This document shows, in pieces, positions 8,036-18,153 of a DNA stretch of 64,000 nt; position 1 is the stretch's first letter; every line of letters begins with the position of its first letter. The position numbers were made by a program, and so were the translations under genes. The stretch is from JBFGCA01 sp041567315 (lineage in GTDB: Bacteria; Acidobacteriota; Thermoanaerobaculia; Multivoradales; JAHEKO01). The stretch lies in assembly GCA_041567315.1 (NCBI GenBank), contig JBFGCA010000002.1, forward strand, positions 36,463 to 100,462, given 5' to 3'. Below the pieces are notes generated by a model. The model had not been told where the DNA came from, made no database searches, and saw only the letters and a program-made list of their open reading frames with translations.

Positions 8036-9352
8036 ATGACCGCCCGACTCAACGCCCCTCGCCCCGCCGGCCGGCGCGCCGCCGGCTTCACCCTGGTGGA
8101 AACCCTGGCCGCCCTGACGGTGACGGTGATCCTGGTCCTCGCCCTGCTCCAGGTGTTCGACGCCAACAACGAGCTGGCGCGGGTGCAGACCCAGGTCGCC
8201 GACATGCAGCAGTCGCTGCGGGTGGCGCAGACCGAGGTCATGCGGCTGGCGAGGATGACCGGCCGCGGCGGCCTGCCGGCGGTGGTCGCCGGCACCAACA
8301 CCGCGCTGCCCGGCTCGGCGATGACGGTCGCCGACAACGTCGCCGACGGCACCGAGATCGCGCCCGGCGTGGCGGGGTCGCCGACCGTCAGGGCCGGGAC
8401 CGACGTGCTCACCCTGCGCGGGGTGTTCCGCAGTCCGGTCTACCAGCTCGCCGCCACCGGCGCCTACACCCTGTTCGACGGCGCCGGCGCGCTGACCACC
8501 AACCCCGCCCAGGCGGCGACCGGCGTGCTCCTGGTCCAGGATCCCAGCCCGACGACCGGCCTGCCGCAGGACCTGACGCCACTGGCGGACGCCGTCACCG
8601 GCGGCTTCACCGAGGCGCTGGTGCTGGTCGACGTCACCGCCGACACCACCTTCGCGGTGGTGGAGCTGGACCCGGCCAACAGCACGGTGGCGGCCGGTCA
8701 GGTAACGCTCGCCTTCTTCGTCCAGGGCGGCAGCCACCCCGAGTACGCCACCCTCTACCGGACCGCCGGCAACCCGCCGCAGCTGCCGGCCGGACTGCGC
8801 AACCCGGCCCTGGTGGGCATCCTCGAGGAGGTGCGCTTCTACGTGCGCGACGGCGACTCGCCGACCCTGTCGACGGCCCGCATGTTCCCCGCCACCCAGG
8901 TGCCGCACAGTGGCACCGTGGCCGACACCCGGCTCGACCTGGCCGACAACGTGGTCGAGTTCCAGGTCGCCCTGGGCTTCGACAGCACCCTGGGAGCGCC
9001 GCTCCAGGACCGCAACGCCGACGGCCGGGTCGACGAGGGGGACATCGTGCTGACCGAAACCGCCGACGGCAGCGGCGACGACTGGTTCTTCAACTCGACC
9101 GAGGACGACGACACCGCCGCGCCGTGGTCGCCGCCGTGGGACGACGACGACGCCACCGCCACGCCGCCGCGCCCCGACCTGTTCTACCTGCGGGTCAACA
9201 CCCTGGCCCGCACCCAGCGCCCTGAGCGCAACTACCAGGCGCCGATCGTCGTGGCCCTCGAGAACGGCGATCCGACGCTGCTCAACACGACGGCCGGGCG
9301 CCAGTTCCGGCGCCAGCTGCTGACCACCGTCATCGACCTGAGGAACCTCTGA
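8036..9352 (+). CDS. pilW: PilW-like minor prepilin
   Basis: A 438-residue prepilin with a long basic leader ending AAG, then FTLVETLAALTVTVILVLALLQ. After the helix comes a long coiled and beta-rich region with an Asp-rich insertion (RNADGRVDEGD, then GDDWFFN and DDDD runs) that probably binds calcium. Its length and position in the operon match PilW-type minor pilins, which form part of the priming complex under the PilY1 tip. The stop codon overlaps the next start (TGATG at 9350-9354), so the two genes are translationally coupled. Confidence 0.82.
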   Translation: MTARLNAPRPAGRRAAGFTLVETLAALTVTVILVLALLQVFDANNELARVQTQVADMQQSLRVAQTEVMRLARMTGRGGLPAVVAGTNTALPGSAMTVADNVADGTEIAPGVAGSPTVRAGTDVLTLRGVFRSPVYQLAATGAYTLFDGAGALTTNPAQAATGVLLVQDPSPTTGLPQDLTPLADAVTGGFTEALVLVDVTADTTFAVVELDPANSTVAAGQVTLAFFVQGGSHPEYATLYRTAGNPPQLPAGLRNPALVGILEEVRFYVRDGDSPTLSTARMFPATQVPHSGTVADTRLDLADNVVEFQVALGFDSTLGAPLQDRNADGRVDEGDIVLTETADGSGDDWFFNSTEDDDTAAPWSPPWDDDDATATPPRPDLFYLRVNTLARTQRPERNYQAPIVVALENGDPTLLNTTAGRQFRRQLLTTVIDLRNL

Positions 9353-9912
9353 TGCATCGACGCCGCGCCCCCGCCGCCGCCGGCAGCACCTACATCCTGG
9401 CGCTGCTGGTCCTGCTGGTCCTGACCATCGCCGGCCTGACGCTGTCGCTGCTGACCCAGAGCGAGATGCAGATCGGTCTCAACGAGCGGCTCAGCCAGCG
9501 CGCCTTCTACGCCGCCAACTCGGGCGTCGACCTGTCGATCGTCAAGGCGCTGGTTATCCCCGACCTGCGCTCGATGCGGCTCGACGTGGTGGAACCGACC
9601 GAGTTGCCCGGGCTCAACGTCCGGCACCGGCTGGACATGTCGCCCTTCGTGCCGCTGTTCTCGGCGCCCTGCAACCTCTGCCAGATCAACCAGGACGTGC
9701 CGTTCGACCGCGTCAACCACCTGGTGGCGGTCACCGCCACCCGCATCGCCTGGACCGGCGCTCCCGACAACCCGCCCGCCGACCCCACCCCGCTGGCCCA
9801 GAAGCGGCTCGGCGTCCAGGTCGCCTTCCAGCCCTGGATGCGGCAGACCGGGGCCCGCATCGACGCCCTGCGCGATCCCCACAACCGCGGCGGCCTCAAG
9901 GACGCCATCTGA
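9352..9912 (+). CDS. pilX: PilX-like minor pilin
   Basis: A 186-residue protein with a short basic leader ending AAAG, then a hydrophobic helix (TYILALLVLLVLTIAGLT) followed by QSEMQIGLNERLSQRAFYAANSG. That block is typical of the PilX N-terminal family. As in other PilX proteins the usual Glu at position 5 of the mature helix is absent. It sits between pilW, with which it overlaps by one base, and pilY1. Two cysteines (CNLC) near the centre could form a disulfide. Confidence 0.8.
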   Translation: MHRRRAPAAAGSTYILALLVLLVLTIAGLTLSLLTQSEMQIGLNERLSQRAFYAANSGVDLSIVKALVIPDLRSMRLDVVEPTELPGLNVRHRLDMSPFVPLFSAPCNLCQINQDVPFDRVNHLVAVTATRIAWTGAPDNPPADPTPLAQKRLGVQVAFQPWMRQTGARIDALRDPHNRGGLKDAI

Positions 9913-9959
9913 GTCCCGCCGGCGCCGTCCCTCCCCGCGCGGCCTCCAAGGAGTCGAAG

Positions 9960-12900
9960 ATGAAAGACCACCGATCCCACCACCGAACGGACGCCGCCGC
10001 GACGGCCACCGCCGCGCTGGCGGCCGTGCTCCTGCTGCTGGCCGGCGCCGCCGGCGCCGACGACCGCGACCTGGTGCGCGAGGGGGGCCGCGAGCCCTAC
10101 GTGATGGTGCTGTTCGACGTCTCGGGCTCGATGAACTGGCAGCCGCCCAACGAGGCGCTGGGCATCCCCGGCGACGCCTGGGCGCCGGGCTACGGCGACG
10201 ACCCCAACTCCAAGTTCTACCAGGCCAAGTCGGCGCTGTTCAAGGTGCTCAGCGACCCGGCGCTCAAGGACGTCTTCTGGGGGTTCTCGACCTACAACCA
10301 GGACAACGTGCGGGTCTACCGCAAGCACTGGCTCTATACGCCGCTCGAGACCCCGCCCTGGGTGACCAGCGACCTGCTGCCCTACCCGCAGCCCGGCGAT
10401 CCCAAGCACTTCGGCGACGACTGCATGGACGACGCCGACGCCGACACCGGCTGCGACCTGGACTCCAACGACATCCACGGCTCGTGCGAGAGCCCCCGCG
10501 ACGTCGACGACCCCGAACAGTTCGGCGAGCTGCTGAGCTTCCCGGTGCTGGACGACGACGGCGGCACCGACACCGTCGAGTGGGTGCGGCACAACGGGCG
10601 GATCTTCCAGCTCACCTGGGACCTGGTCAGCGGCCCGATGGGGGCCGACACCCTGCGGGTGCGGATCACCCTCCAGGAGCACGCGCCCGACGGCGACGAC
10701 GACGGCACCGCCTGCGACGGGCCGATCGGCGGCGCCCAGACCTTCACCGCCGACTACGGCCCGGTCTACACCGAGGACAACAACGGGCTGCCGCTGCCGG
10801 GGTCGAACCAGGTGCTGTTCTGGCAGATCGACGACGAGACCGACGCCGCCGGCAACCCGGGCGGCTTCTTCGACCCCGACGACACCCGGGCCACCAACAC
10901 CTGCGCCGGCTGGGAGGGCAACGACGACTCGGCCGCCGACGCTACGGTGGGCGTCAACCTCAAGTACCAGACCACCGCCGATCCGGACGCCCGCCACGCC
11001 TTCGCCTTCGACCGCGGCGACGTCATCCCGCTCGACTGGAAGAGCGAGGAGGTGTGGGGCGAGTCCAGCCGCGACCTCATGCTGCGGCGGCTGGCGCCCA
11101 ACTTCAATCCCGACACCCCCAGCATCTTCCCCGACTTCCGGGTGGCGACCTACTTCCAGGACCACCCCGACTCGATCACCAACGGGCGGCTCGAGCTGCG
11201 CTCGCAGTTCGTCAACACACCGCCGCTGCTGCCCAGCGGCTCGACCCCGATCGGCAACTCGATGCGCGACTTCATGAACTGGTACGACCAGTGGCATCCG
11301 GTGGCCACCGGCGCCAGTGGCGACGAGTTCCTGGGCTGCCGCTCGGTCAACGTGCTGGTCCTCACCGACGGCGACGAGACCTGCTACGGCGGCAGCACGA
11401 CCGGCCAGACCGACAGCCAGGGCGACGCCAACCCCTGCTGGATCGCCGAGCGGCTGCTCGAGGAGAGCGGCCGTGACATCCGCACCTTCGTGATCGGCTT
11501 CGGGGTGCAAGGGGGGACCTCCAACTTCCTCGACTGCATCGCCGAGAAGGGTGGCACCGACGCCATCGACATCGACGGCGACGGGGAGATCGACATCACC
11601 GGACCGATCCTGCCGGGCAACGAGCAGGAGCTGGTCGACGCCCTGCGCCAGGTGATCTCGGCGATCCGCGGCCGCCCGCGCTCCTTCGCCTCGGCGGCGG
11701 TGCCGCAGGGGCAGGCCAACGTCCGCGACAAGGTCTTCCTGACCAGCTTCCTGCCGCTCAACGGCGAGCCGATCTGGCGCGGGCGGGTGGACGCCTTCCT
11801 GCGGCCGGTGCCGCTCACCGAGATCGACGTCGAGCTGCCCGACGGCAGCGTCGAGACCCGCCTGGTCCCGGACACCTCGCGCGTCTGCGGACCCAGCGAC
11901 GAGAGCGAGTGCCACCTGTGGGACGCCGGGACCGAGCTGCTCGACGAGCAGGCCGCCAGCGACACCCAGATCGGCGACGGCTCGTTCAACCTCGGCAGCG
12001 GCGAAGGACAGCGGCGCACCTACTACTCGATCGACCGCGGCGGCAGCCTGATCCCCGACCAGCGGCGCTTCTTCAAGGCACCGGTCAGCGACGAGCAGTG
12101 GCAGGACCTGCTCTACGGGATGGAGATCTGCGCGCCCGGCGACACCGCCTGCGCGGCGCTGTCCACCCGGCGGGACCGAGCGACCGAGGTGCTCGAGTTC
12201 ACCCACCAGGTCAAGACCGCGGCCGACCCCGAAAACCCCGGCGAGATGATCGAGTATCTGCTGGGCGACGTCTTCCACTCCGACCTGCGGGTGGCCGGCA
12301 ACCCCGAGAACTTCCAGTACTGGGTGTCCGACGTCGGGGGCAGCGGCACCCTGCCGCTGGAGCAGCCCTGCGCCACCTCGCCCGACGGCTACCGGTGCTT
12401 CTTCGACATGCAGCGGCTGCGACGCCGGATGCTGGTGGCCGGCTCCAACGACGGCCAGCTCCACGCCTTCGACGCCGGCGTCTTCCGCGGCTCGTGCCAG
12501 CTCAGCCCGGTGACCAATCAGCAGGTGGTGGTCGGCGAGTTCGACAACGGCACCGGCCGGGAGCTGTTCTCCTACGTGCCGCGGCCGGCGCTGCCCACCC
12601 TCAAGGAGCTCAAGGACGGCCGCGAGCACCGCTTCTCGGTCGACGGGGCGGCAGCCTTCGGCGACGCCTTGATCGACCCCATCCACGGCGGCAGCCCGAA
12701 CGCCGACGAGCGCGAGTGGCGGAGCCTGCTGGTCGCCGGGCTGCGCGAGGGCGGCAGCGGCTACTACGCTCTCGACGTCACCCAGCCGGACGATCTCGAC
12801 GACTGCGACGGCACGCCGGTGCTCCCCAAGCCGCTGCCTGGAACGCTGTCCTACGTGCCTTCCTGTCTCAACGGCGCCTGCGGCACCCTGCCCTTCCCGT

Positions 12901-14144
12901 CGCTGCTGTGGGAGTTCAACGACGACCGCGAGTGCGCGATCGAGCTGCCCGACGGCCGCTGCGACGACGACGCCGACGGCCGGCCCGACTTCGCCGACAG
13001 CTGGTCGATCCCCAACCTGGGCCGGGTCCGGGTGCTGGAGTCGGTGGGCGGCGAGGACGTGATCCGCGACCGCTACGTGGCGGTGGTGGGCGGCGGCATG
13101 GACGTCGCCGCCAAAGGGCTGCCGGTGGCGGGCGGCAACTTCGTGTTCATGATCGACGTCGAGACCGGCCGGGCGCTCTACAAGCGTCGCCTGCCGGCGC
13201 CGGCGCCCGGCCGCCGGGTGGGCTCGGCGGCCAGCGAGCCGGCGGCGGTCGACACCAACCAGGACGGCTATCTGGACACCGCCTACATCGGCACCACCGA
13301 GGGTCTGCTCTACAAGGTGGACATGAGCCAGCCGGTGGCGGTCGAGGACGTGAGCGGCATCGGCGAGCGGATCCTGGCCGAGGAATGGGACCCGTTCCCG
13401 GTGTTCGACACCGGCGGCCGCCCGATCTACTTCCCGCCGGCGGTGGTCTTCGTCGCCGAGCTCGGCCAGTACGCCCTCGCCTTCGGGACCGGCGACCGCG
13501 AGGACCTGTGGGAGACCACCGACCAGGAGGGGCGCCTCTACATGATTCTCGACCGCGACTTCCGGCGCGACGGCTTTGTCCTCGACGGAACGCTGCCCAA
13601 GAAGGAGAGCGACTTCCAGGCCATCCCGGCCGACGGTCAGCCCAACAGCTCCGACTTCCTGCGCAACACGCCGTTCGGCTGGTTCATCCGCCTGGCCGAC
13701 GAGGAGCGGGTCATCACCCGCGCCTTCTCGCTGGCCGGGATCACCGTCTTCTCCTCCTTCCAGCCCGACGAGCGGGTAAGCCAGGACGGCACCGTCTGCC
13801 TGCGCCGCGGCAACAGCCGGGCGTTCGTGGTCACCACCACCAACGCCAACGCGCTGCTCAGCTCGGGCAGCCGGTACTTCGTGATCCGCGGCGGCTTCCT
13901 GTCGCCACCCTTCGCCGAGACCGGCATCACCAAGAACCCGGCCAGCGGCAGCGGCGGCGACACCGCCGACGACCTGCCCGACAACCTCAACGAGGTGCTG
14001 CAGGAGCTCAAGAAGATGTTCCCGCGGAACTGCCGCTTCGCCAACTACACGATCAACATCAAGGCGGTGCGCGACGACACCGGGATCGAGTTCCTGGCGG
14101 CGGTGCCGGTGTGCACCGTGCAGAGTCAGTGGAAGGACTTCTGA
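9960..14144 (+). CDS. pilY1: PilY1-like pilus tip protein with VWA domain and beta-propeller
   Basis: A 1394-residue exported protein. A signal peptide (about 1-36, ending GAAGA) is followed by a von Willebrand factor A domain with the MIDAS motif D53-V-S55-G-S57 and a later LVLTDGDETC segment. The C-terminal half is the PilY1 beta-propeller. It includes a calcium loop at residues 1098-1106 (D-x-N-x-D-G-x-x-D), the site type that in Pseudomonas PilY1 controls pilus extension and retraction. Repeated Asp-rich stretches suggest more bound calcium. A clear AAGGAG lies six bases before ATG 9960. It is the largest gene of the operon and probably sits at the pilus tip as an adhesin or mechanosensor. 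Confidence 0.93.
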   Translation: MKDHRSHHRTDAAATATAALAAVLLLLAGAAGADDRDLVREGGREPYVMVLFDVSGSMNWQPPNEALGIPGDAWAPGYGDDPNSKFYQAKSALFKVLSDPALKDVFWGFSTYNQDNVRVYRKHWLYTPLETPPWVTSDLLPYPQPGDPKHFGDDCMDDADADTGCDLDSNDIHGSCESPRDVDDPEQFGELLSFPVLDDDGGTDTVEWVRHNGRIFQLTWDLVSGPMGADTLRVRITLQEHAPDGDDDGTACDGPIGGAQTFTADYGPVYTEDNNGLPLPGSNQVLFWQIDDETDAAGNPGGFFDPDDTRATNTCAGWEGNDDSAADATVGVNLKYQTTADPDARHAFAFDRGDVIPLDWKSEEVWGESSRDLMLRRLAPNFNPDTPSIFPDFRVATYFQDHPDSITNGRLELRSQFVNTPPLLPSGSTPIGNSMRDFMNWYDQWHPVATGASGDEFLGCRSVNVLVLTDGDETCYGGSTTGQTDSQGDANPCWIAERLLEESGRDIRTFVIGFGVQGGTSNFLDCIAEKGGTDAIDIDGDGEIDITGPILPGNEQELVDALRQVISAIRGRPRSFASAAVPQGQANVRDKVFLTSFLPLNGEPIWRGRVDAFLRPVPLTEIDVELPDGSVETRLVPDTSRVCGPSDESECHLWDAGTELLDEQAASDTQIGDGSFNLGSGEGQRRTYYSIDRGGSLIPDQRRFFKAPVSDEQWQDLLYGMEICAPGDTACAALSTRRDRATEVLEFTHQVKTAADPENPGEMIEYLLGDVFHSDLRVAGNPENFQYWVSDVGGSGTLPLEQPCATSPDGYRCFFDMQRLRRRMLVAGSNDGQLHAFDAGVFRGSCQLSPVTNQQVVVGEFDNGTGRELFSYVPRPALPTLKELKDGREHRFSVDGAAAFGDALIDPIHGGSPNADEREWRSLLVAGLREGGSGYYALDVTQPDDLDDCDGTPVLPKPLPGTLSYVPSCLNGACGTLPFPSLLWEFNDDRECAIELPDGRCDDDADGRPDFADSWSIPNLGRVRVLESVGGEDVIRDRYVAVVGGGMDVAAKGLPVAGGNFVFMIDVETGRALYKRRLPAPAPGRRVGSAASEPAAVDTNQDGYLDTAYIGTTEGLLYKVDMSQPVAVEDVSGIGERILAEEWDPFPVFDTGGRPIYFPPAVVFVAELGQYALAFGTGDREDLWETTDQEGRLYMILDRDFRRDGFVLDGTLPKKESDFQAIPADGQPNSSDFLRNTPFGWFIRLADEERVITRAFSLAGITVFSSFQPDERVSQDGTVCLRRGNSRAFVVTTTNANALLSSGSRYFVIRGGFLSPPFAETGITKNPASGSGGDTADDLPDNLNEVLQELKKMFPRNCRFANYTINIKAVRDDTGIEFLAAVPVCTVQSQWKDF

Positions 14145-14170
14145 GTGGAGGCCACCGGAAAGGAGCGCCG

Positions 14171-14881
14171 ATGAACCCGAGCATCGTCTGGCTGGCAGCG
14201 CTCGCCGCCCTGCTGCCGGCCGCCGCCGCCGCCGACTGGCTGGTGACCCGCGACGGCGACCGGCTCGAGACCCGCGGACCGTGGGAAGTGCGCGGCCGGC
14301 TGGTGGTCTTCACCTCGGCTGCCGGCACCCTTTCCTCGCTGCGCCTGGACGAGGTCGACCTCGAGGCCAGCCGGGAGGCCACCCGCGAGGCCGCGGCGCC
14401 GCCGCCGCCGGCCGCCGCGGAGCCGCCGGCCGCGCCGCCGCGGCCGGCGCTGGTGCTCACCGACCGGGACGTGGCCCACGTGCCGCGGGCGGCCGCGGCG
14501 GCGGCCGCCGAGCCCGCACCCGACGCCGGGCCGCCGCCGGACGAGCGGACCGCGGGCGGCAAGCTGGTGGTCACCGCCTGGAGCGACCGCCTCGACCTCG
14601 ACGCCGGCCAGCTGGAGATCACCGGCAGCCTGCGCAACCCGGGACCCGACGTGGCCACCCGGATCGAGCTCCAAATCCTGCTCTACGCCGCCTCCGGGAC
14701 GCTCGTCGAGCGCACCGCCGCCGAGCTCGAGCGCCAGGTGCTGCCGGCCGGCGAGAGCACCGGGTTCGTGGCCACCTTCCCCATCTCCACCAGCTTCGCG
14801 GCGGTCCGCTTCGACGTCCGTAGCCGCGGCTTCCTCGGCCGGCGGGCGGAGCCGGACGGCGAGGAAGCGCCGGACGGCTGA
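14171..14881 (+). CDS. Secreted protein with C-terminal FxLYD-like domain
   Basis: A 236-residue protein with a signal peptide (about 1-21, ending AAAAA). A small beta-rich segment follows (DWLVTRDGDRLETRG), then a long Ala/Pro-rich linker. The C-terminal domain (about 135-225) has an alternating pattern ending in FDVRSRGF and resembles FxLYD or similar immunoglobulin-like domains. AAGGAG precedes ATG 14171 by a few bases. It lies 26 bases after pilY1 and is probably the last gene of the sigma-54 operon. No specific function is known to me. Confidence 0.72.
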   Translation: MNPSIVWLAALAALLPAAAAADWLVTRDGDRLETRGPWEVRGRLVVFTSAAGTLSSLRLDEVDLEASREATREAAAPPPPAAAEPPAAPPRPALVLTDRDVAHVPRAAAAAAAEPAPDAGPPPDERTAGGKLVVTAWSDRLDLDAGQLEITGSLRNPGPDVATRIELQILLYAASGTLVERTAAELERQVLPAGESTGFVATFPISTSFAAVRFDVRSRGFLGRRAEPDGEEAPDG

Positions 14882-14900
14882 ACGCCCGCCGCGGAGATGC

Positions 14901-14917
14901 CCGGCTCAGGGAGCCGG
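14901..14917. terminator. Hairpin between convergent genes
   Basis: CCGGCTC (14901-14907) pairs with GAGCCGG (14911-14917) around a three-base loop. It overlaps the stop codon of the minus-strand FecR gene and follows the plus-strand pilus operon. There is no T-run, so a terminator role is only likely from its position between converging genes. Confidence 0.35.
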
Positions 14918-16120
14918 CGCCGGGGCGGCGGCAGCCTCGGCGGCCGGCGCTCGCTCGCGGGGACTGACCACCCGGAAGCGGCGCACCTGGCTCCACGGTC
15001 CGCGGACGCCCTCGCGCCCGAAGGCCGCCACCCGCCACAGGAAGATGCCGTCGCCCTGCACCCCCAGGGTGGCCGAGGTCTTGGCGCGGTCCTCGACGTC
15101 GATGACGTTGTCCACGAAGAGCCGGTTGCGGGCCACCTGCAGGGCGTAGCGCCGGGCGCCGTCGACCGGCTCCCAGCTCAGCACCAGCCGCGGTGACCCC
15201 TCGAGCTGCAGCTCCAGGTTGTCGGGCGGCTCGATCGGCACCGGGGCCCTGGGCAGCGGTTTGGGCTGCGACAGCGCCGCCCCGCTCTGCTCCACCTGCT
15301 CGAGGGCACGGACCGCCCGCCGCTCGCCGTTCGAGGTCACCTCCAGTTCGCCCCGGTAGGCCGCGAAGCGGCTCACCCGGGCGCGCCCGTCGTAGGCGAT
15401 CACCGCGCTCGACTCGCGGCGCACCCGAGCCTCGGCCCCCGGGGTCTTGACCCGGCTGGCGCTCCGCGAAGTGCTCAGGTCCACCCACCCGAACTCGAGG
15501 TCGATGCCGCGCTCAGCGCCCCGGCCCAGCCCCTGCCGCTCGCGGCCGATCAGGATGACGGTGTCCGAGCGCACGGTGTAGAGGGTGCCGTCGACGGTCA
15601 TGATCTCGGCCGAGCCGCCGCCCGAGGTCTTGACGTAGTCGCCCGGCTGCAGGCTGACGCGGCTGCGCGCCTGCTGCCAGGCGCCGCGCTCGCCGCGCCG
15701 GAACTCGACGCCCCCTTCGACGGCGATGAACCTCGCCTCGCCGCTCGCCCCCTGTCGGCGGATCGCGTCGAGGATCGAGGTCAGCAGGCCTCGGCTGCGC
15801 TCGGCCTGCCGCAGCGCCTCGCGCAGCTCGCCCGCCTGCTGGTGCTCGCGCGCTTCTTCGAGGCTGCCGCGGGCGGCGTCGTACTCGCTGCGGTACTCGT
15901 CAATCCGCGACTCGAGACGCAGCGTCTGATAGAGACCGCGCGACTCGGCGAGCAGACGCTCCACCCGCCCCGCCAGCAGCTGCCGCTCGACCACCTTGTA
16001 GGTCACGAAGGCGAGCCCGGTCACCACCAGGAGCACCAGGCAGCCGACCCATCCCCGCAGGGTGTCGGCCGAGACCGTGTACCAATCGATGTTGCGCTGG
16101 CGCTGGGGCGAGGCGGCCAC
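14906..16120 (-). CDS. FecR-domain inner-membrane protein
   Basis: A 404-residue protein with a short cytoplasmic N-terminus, one membrane helix (about 24-44), an Arg/Glu-rich coiled-coil (about 45-120), a FecR-type beta domain (about 130-275, with LQPGDYVKT and DGTLYTVRSDT) and a fibronectin-III-like C-terminal domain (LVLSWEPVDGARRYALQV). The tail is Ala/Pro-rich. Outside siderophore systems, FecR domains of this type occur in envelope proteins of unclear function. GTG 16120 is chosen because a TATAGT -10 box lies at 16151-16156 and a GGAGA precedes this GTG. The upstream GTG at 16192 would lie before the promoter. It lies between the pilus operon and the pilus-type response regulator. Confidence 0.72.
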   Translation of the reverse strand: MAASPQRQRNIDWYTVSADTLRGWVGCLVLLVVTGLAFVTYKVVERQLLAGRVERLLAESRGLYQTLRLESRIDEYRSEYDAARGSLEEAREHQQAGELREALRQAERSRGLLTSILDAIRRQGASGEARFIAVEGGVEFRRGERGAWQQARSRVSLQPGDYVKTSGGGSAEIMTVDGTLYTVRSDTVILIGRERQGLGRGAERGIDLEFGWVDLSTSRSASRVKTPGAEARVRRESSAVIAYDGRARVSRFAAYRGELEVTSNGERRAVRALEQVEQSGAALSQPKPLPRAPVPIEPPDNLELQLEGSPRLVLSWEPVDGARRYALQVARNRLFVDNVIDVEDRAKTSATLGVQGDGIFLWRVAAFGREGVRGPWSQVRRFRVVSPRERAPAAEAAAAPAPAP

Positions 16121-16150
16121 CTGACCCGATTCTCCGCAGGACCCGCCGGC

Positions 16151-16156
16151 ACTATA
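16151..16156 (-). promoter_or_regulatory. Candidate -10 element for the FecR-like gene
   Basis: On the minus strand this reads TATAGT, five of six matches to the sigma-70 -10 box. It lies about 30 bases before the GTG start at 16120. No convincing -35 element is seen. Confidence 0.4.
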
Positions 16157-16228
16157 CAGGACGCCCCTCGACCCTCCTGTGGCCCGTCGCACACCTTGCC
16201 GCGGTCGGGCGCGACGTATCTAGTGGCC

Positions 16229-17548
<1,320 letters not shown>

Positions 17549-17570
17549 CCTACCGCCCGACCTCCGCTCG

Positions 17571-17576
17571 TATAAT
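17571..17576 (+). promoter_or_regulatory. Consensus -10 box TATAAT
   Basis: A perfect TATAAT lies 21 bases before the ATG at 17598, in the short gap between divergent genes. No recognisable -35 hexamer lies 16-18 bases upstream, where the sequence is already coding on the other strand. Confidence 0.5.
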
Positions 17577-17597
17577 CGCCCTTCGGAGCGGCGCGGC

Positions 17598-18140
17598 ATG
17601 GAGATCGAAGACGCCCTCGACCGCCTCGATCTGGACATCAAGCGGCTCAAGATCGATTGGGAGCGGTTCTTCAACGGCAACCTGCCGATCCCGCCCGAGC
17701 AGCTCCGCTACAACATCGCGGGCCAGGTGCAGGGCCTGCGCTCGACCCACATCCGCTCGCTGGCCCACCGCTTCCGCCTCAACAACCTGGAGGCCAAGTT
17801 CAACACCCTGAGCGTGCTCTTCAACCGGCGGCTCCGGCAGCGCGAGATGGGACTGGGGCCGCCGGTGCGGACGGCAGCGGCCGCCGCGCCCCGCTACGAC
17901 GCGCAGCAGGGAATCGTCATCGACGACGGCTCGCCCACCGACGCCCTGCAGGCGCTCTACGACCGGCTCTACGCCGACCGCGAGCGGCCCGGCACCGACC
18001 TGGCCCGGTTCCGCTCCTACATCCTCGGACAGGCCACCAAGATCCGCCGCAAGACGGGGTGCTCGCGGGTGCAGTTCCGGGTGGCCGTGGAGCGCGGCCG
18101 GCTCAAGCTCAAGGCCAAGGGGCTGCCCGGCGAGCAGTAG
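17598..18140 (+). CDS. Small conserved protein, possibly MXAN_5187-like
   Basis: A 180-residue soluble protein without signal or membrane segment. The N-terminal half (about 1-80) is helical and charged, with alternating Leu and Lys/Arg, and suggests a coiled coil. The C-terminal part (about 110-175) has the pattern YDRLYADRERPG, then KTGCSRVQFRVAVERGRLKLKAKG. From memory this resembles the C-terminal domain of a myxobacterial family known as MXAN_5187; I could not check this. It is divergent from the NtrC-type regulator and has its own TATAAT box. The function is unknown. Confidence 0.65.
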   Translation: MEIEDALDRLDLDIKRLKIDWERFFNGNLPIPPEQLRYNIAGQVQGLRSTHIRSLAHRFRLNNLEAKFNTLSVLFNRRLRQREMGLGPPVRTAAAAAPRYDAQQGIVIDDGSPTDALQALYDRLYADRERPGTDLARFRSYILGQATKIRRKTGCSRVQFRVAVERGRLKLKAKGLPGEQ

Positions 18141-18153
18141 TCGGACTTGCCCC

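Noticed and set aside
9507..12686. A minus-strand open frame of about 1060 codons opposite pilX and pilY1
   Set aside because: Antisense to pilY1, Val/Gly/Ala-rich with no domain; explained by high G+C.
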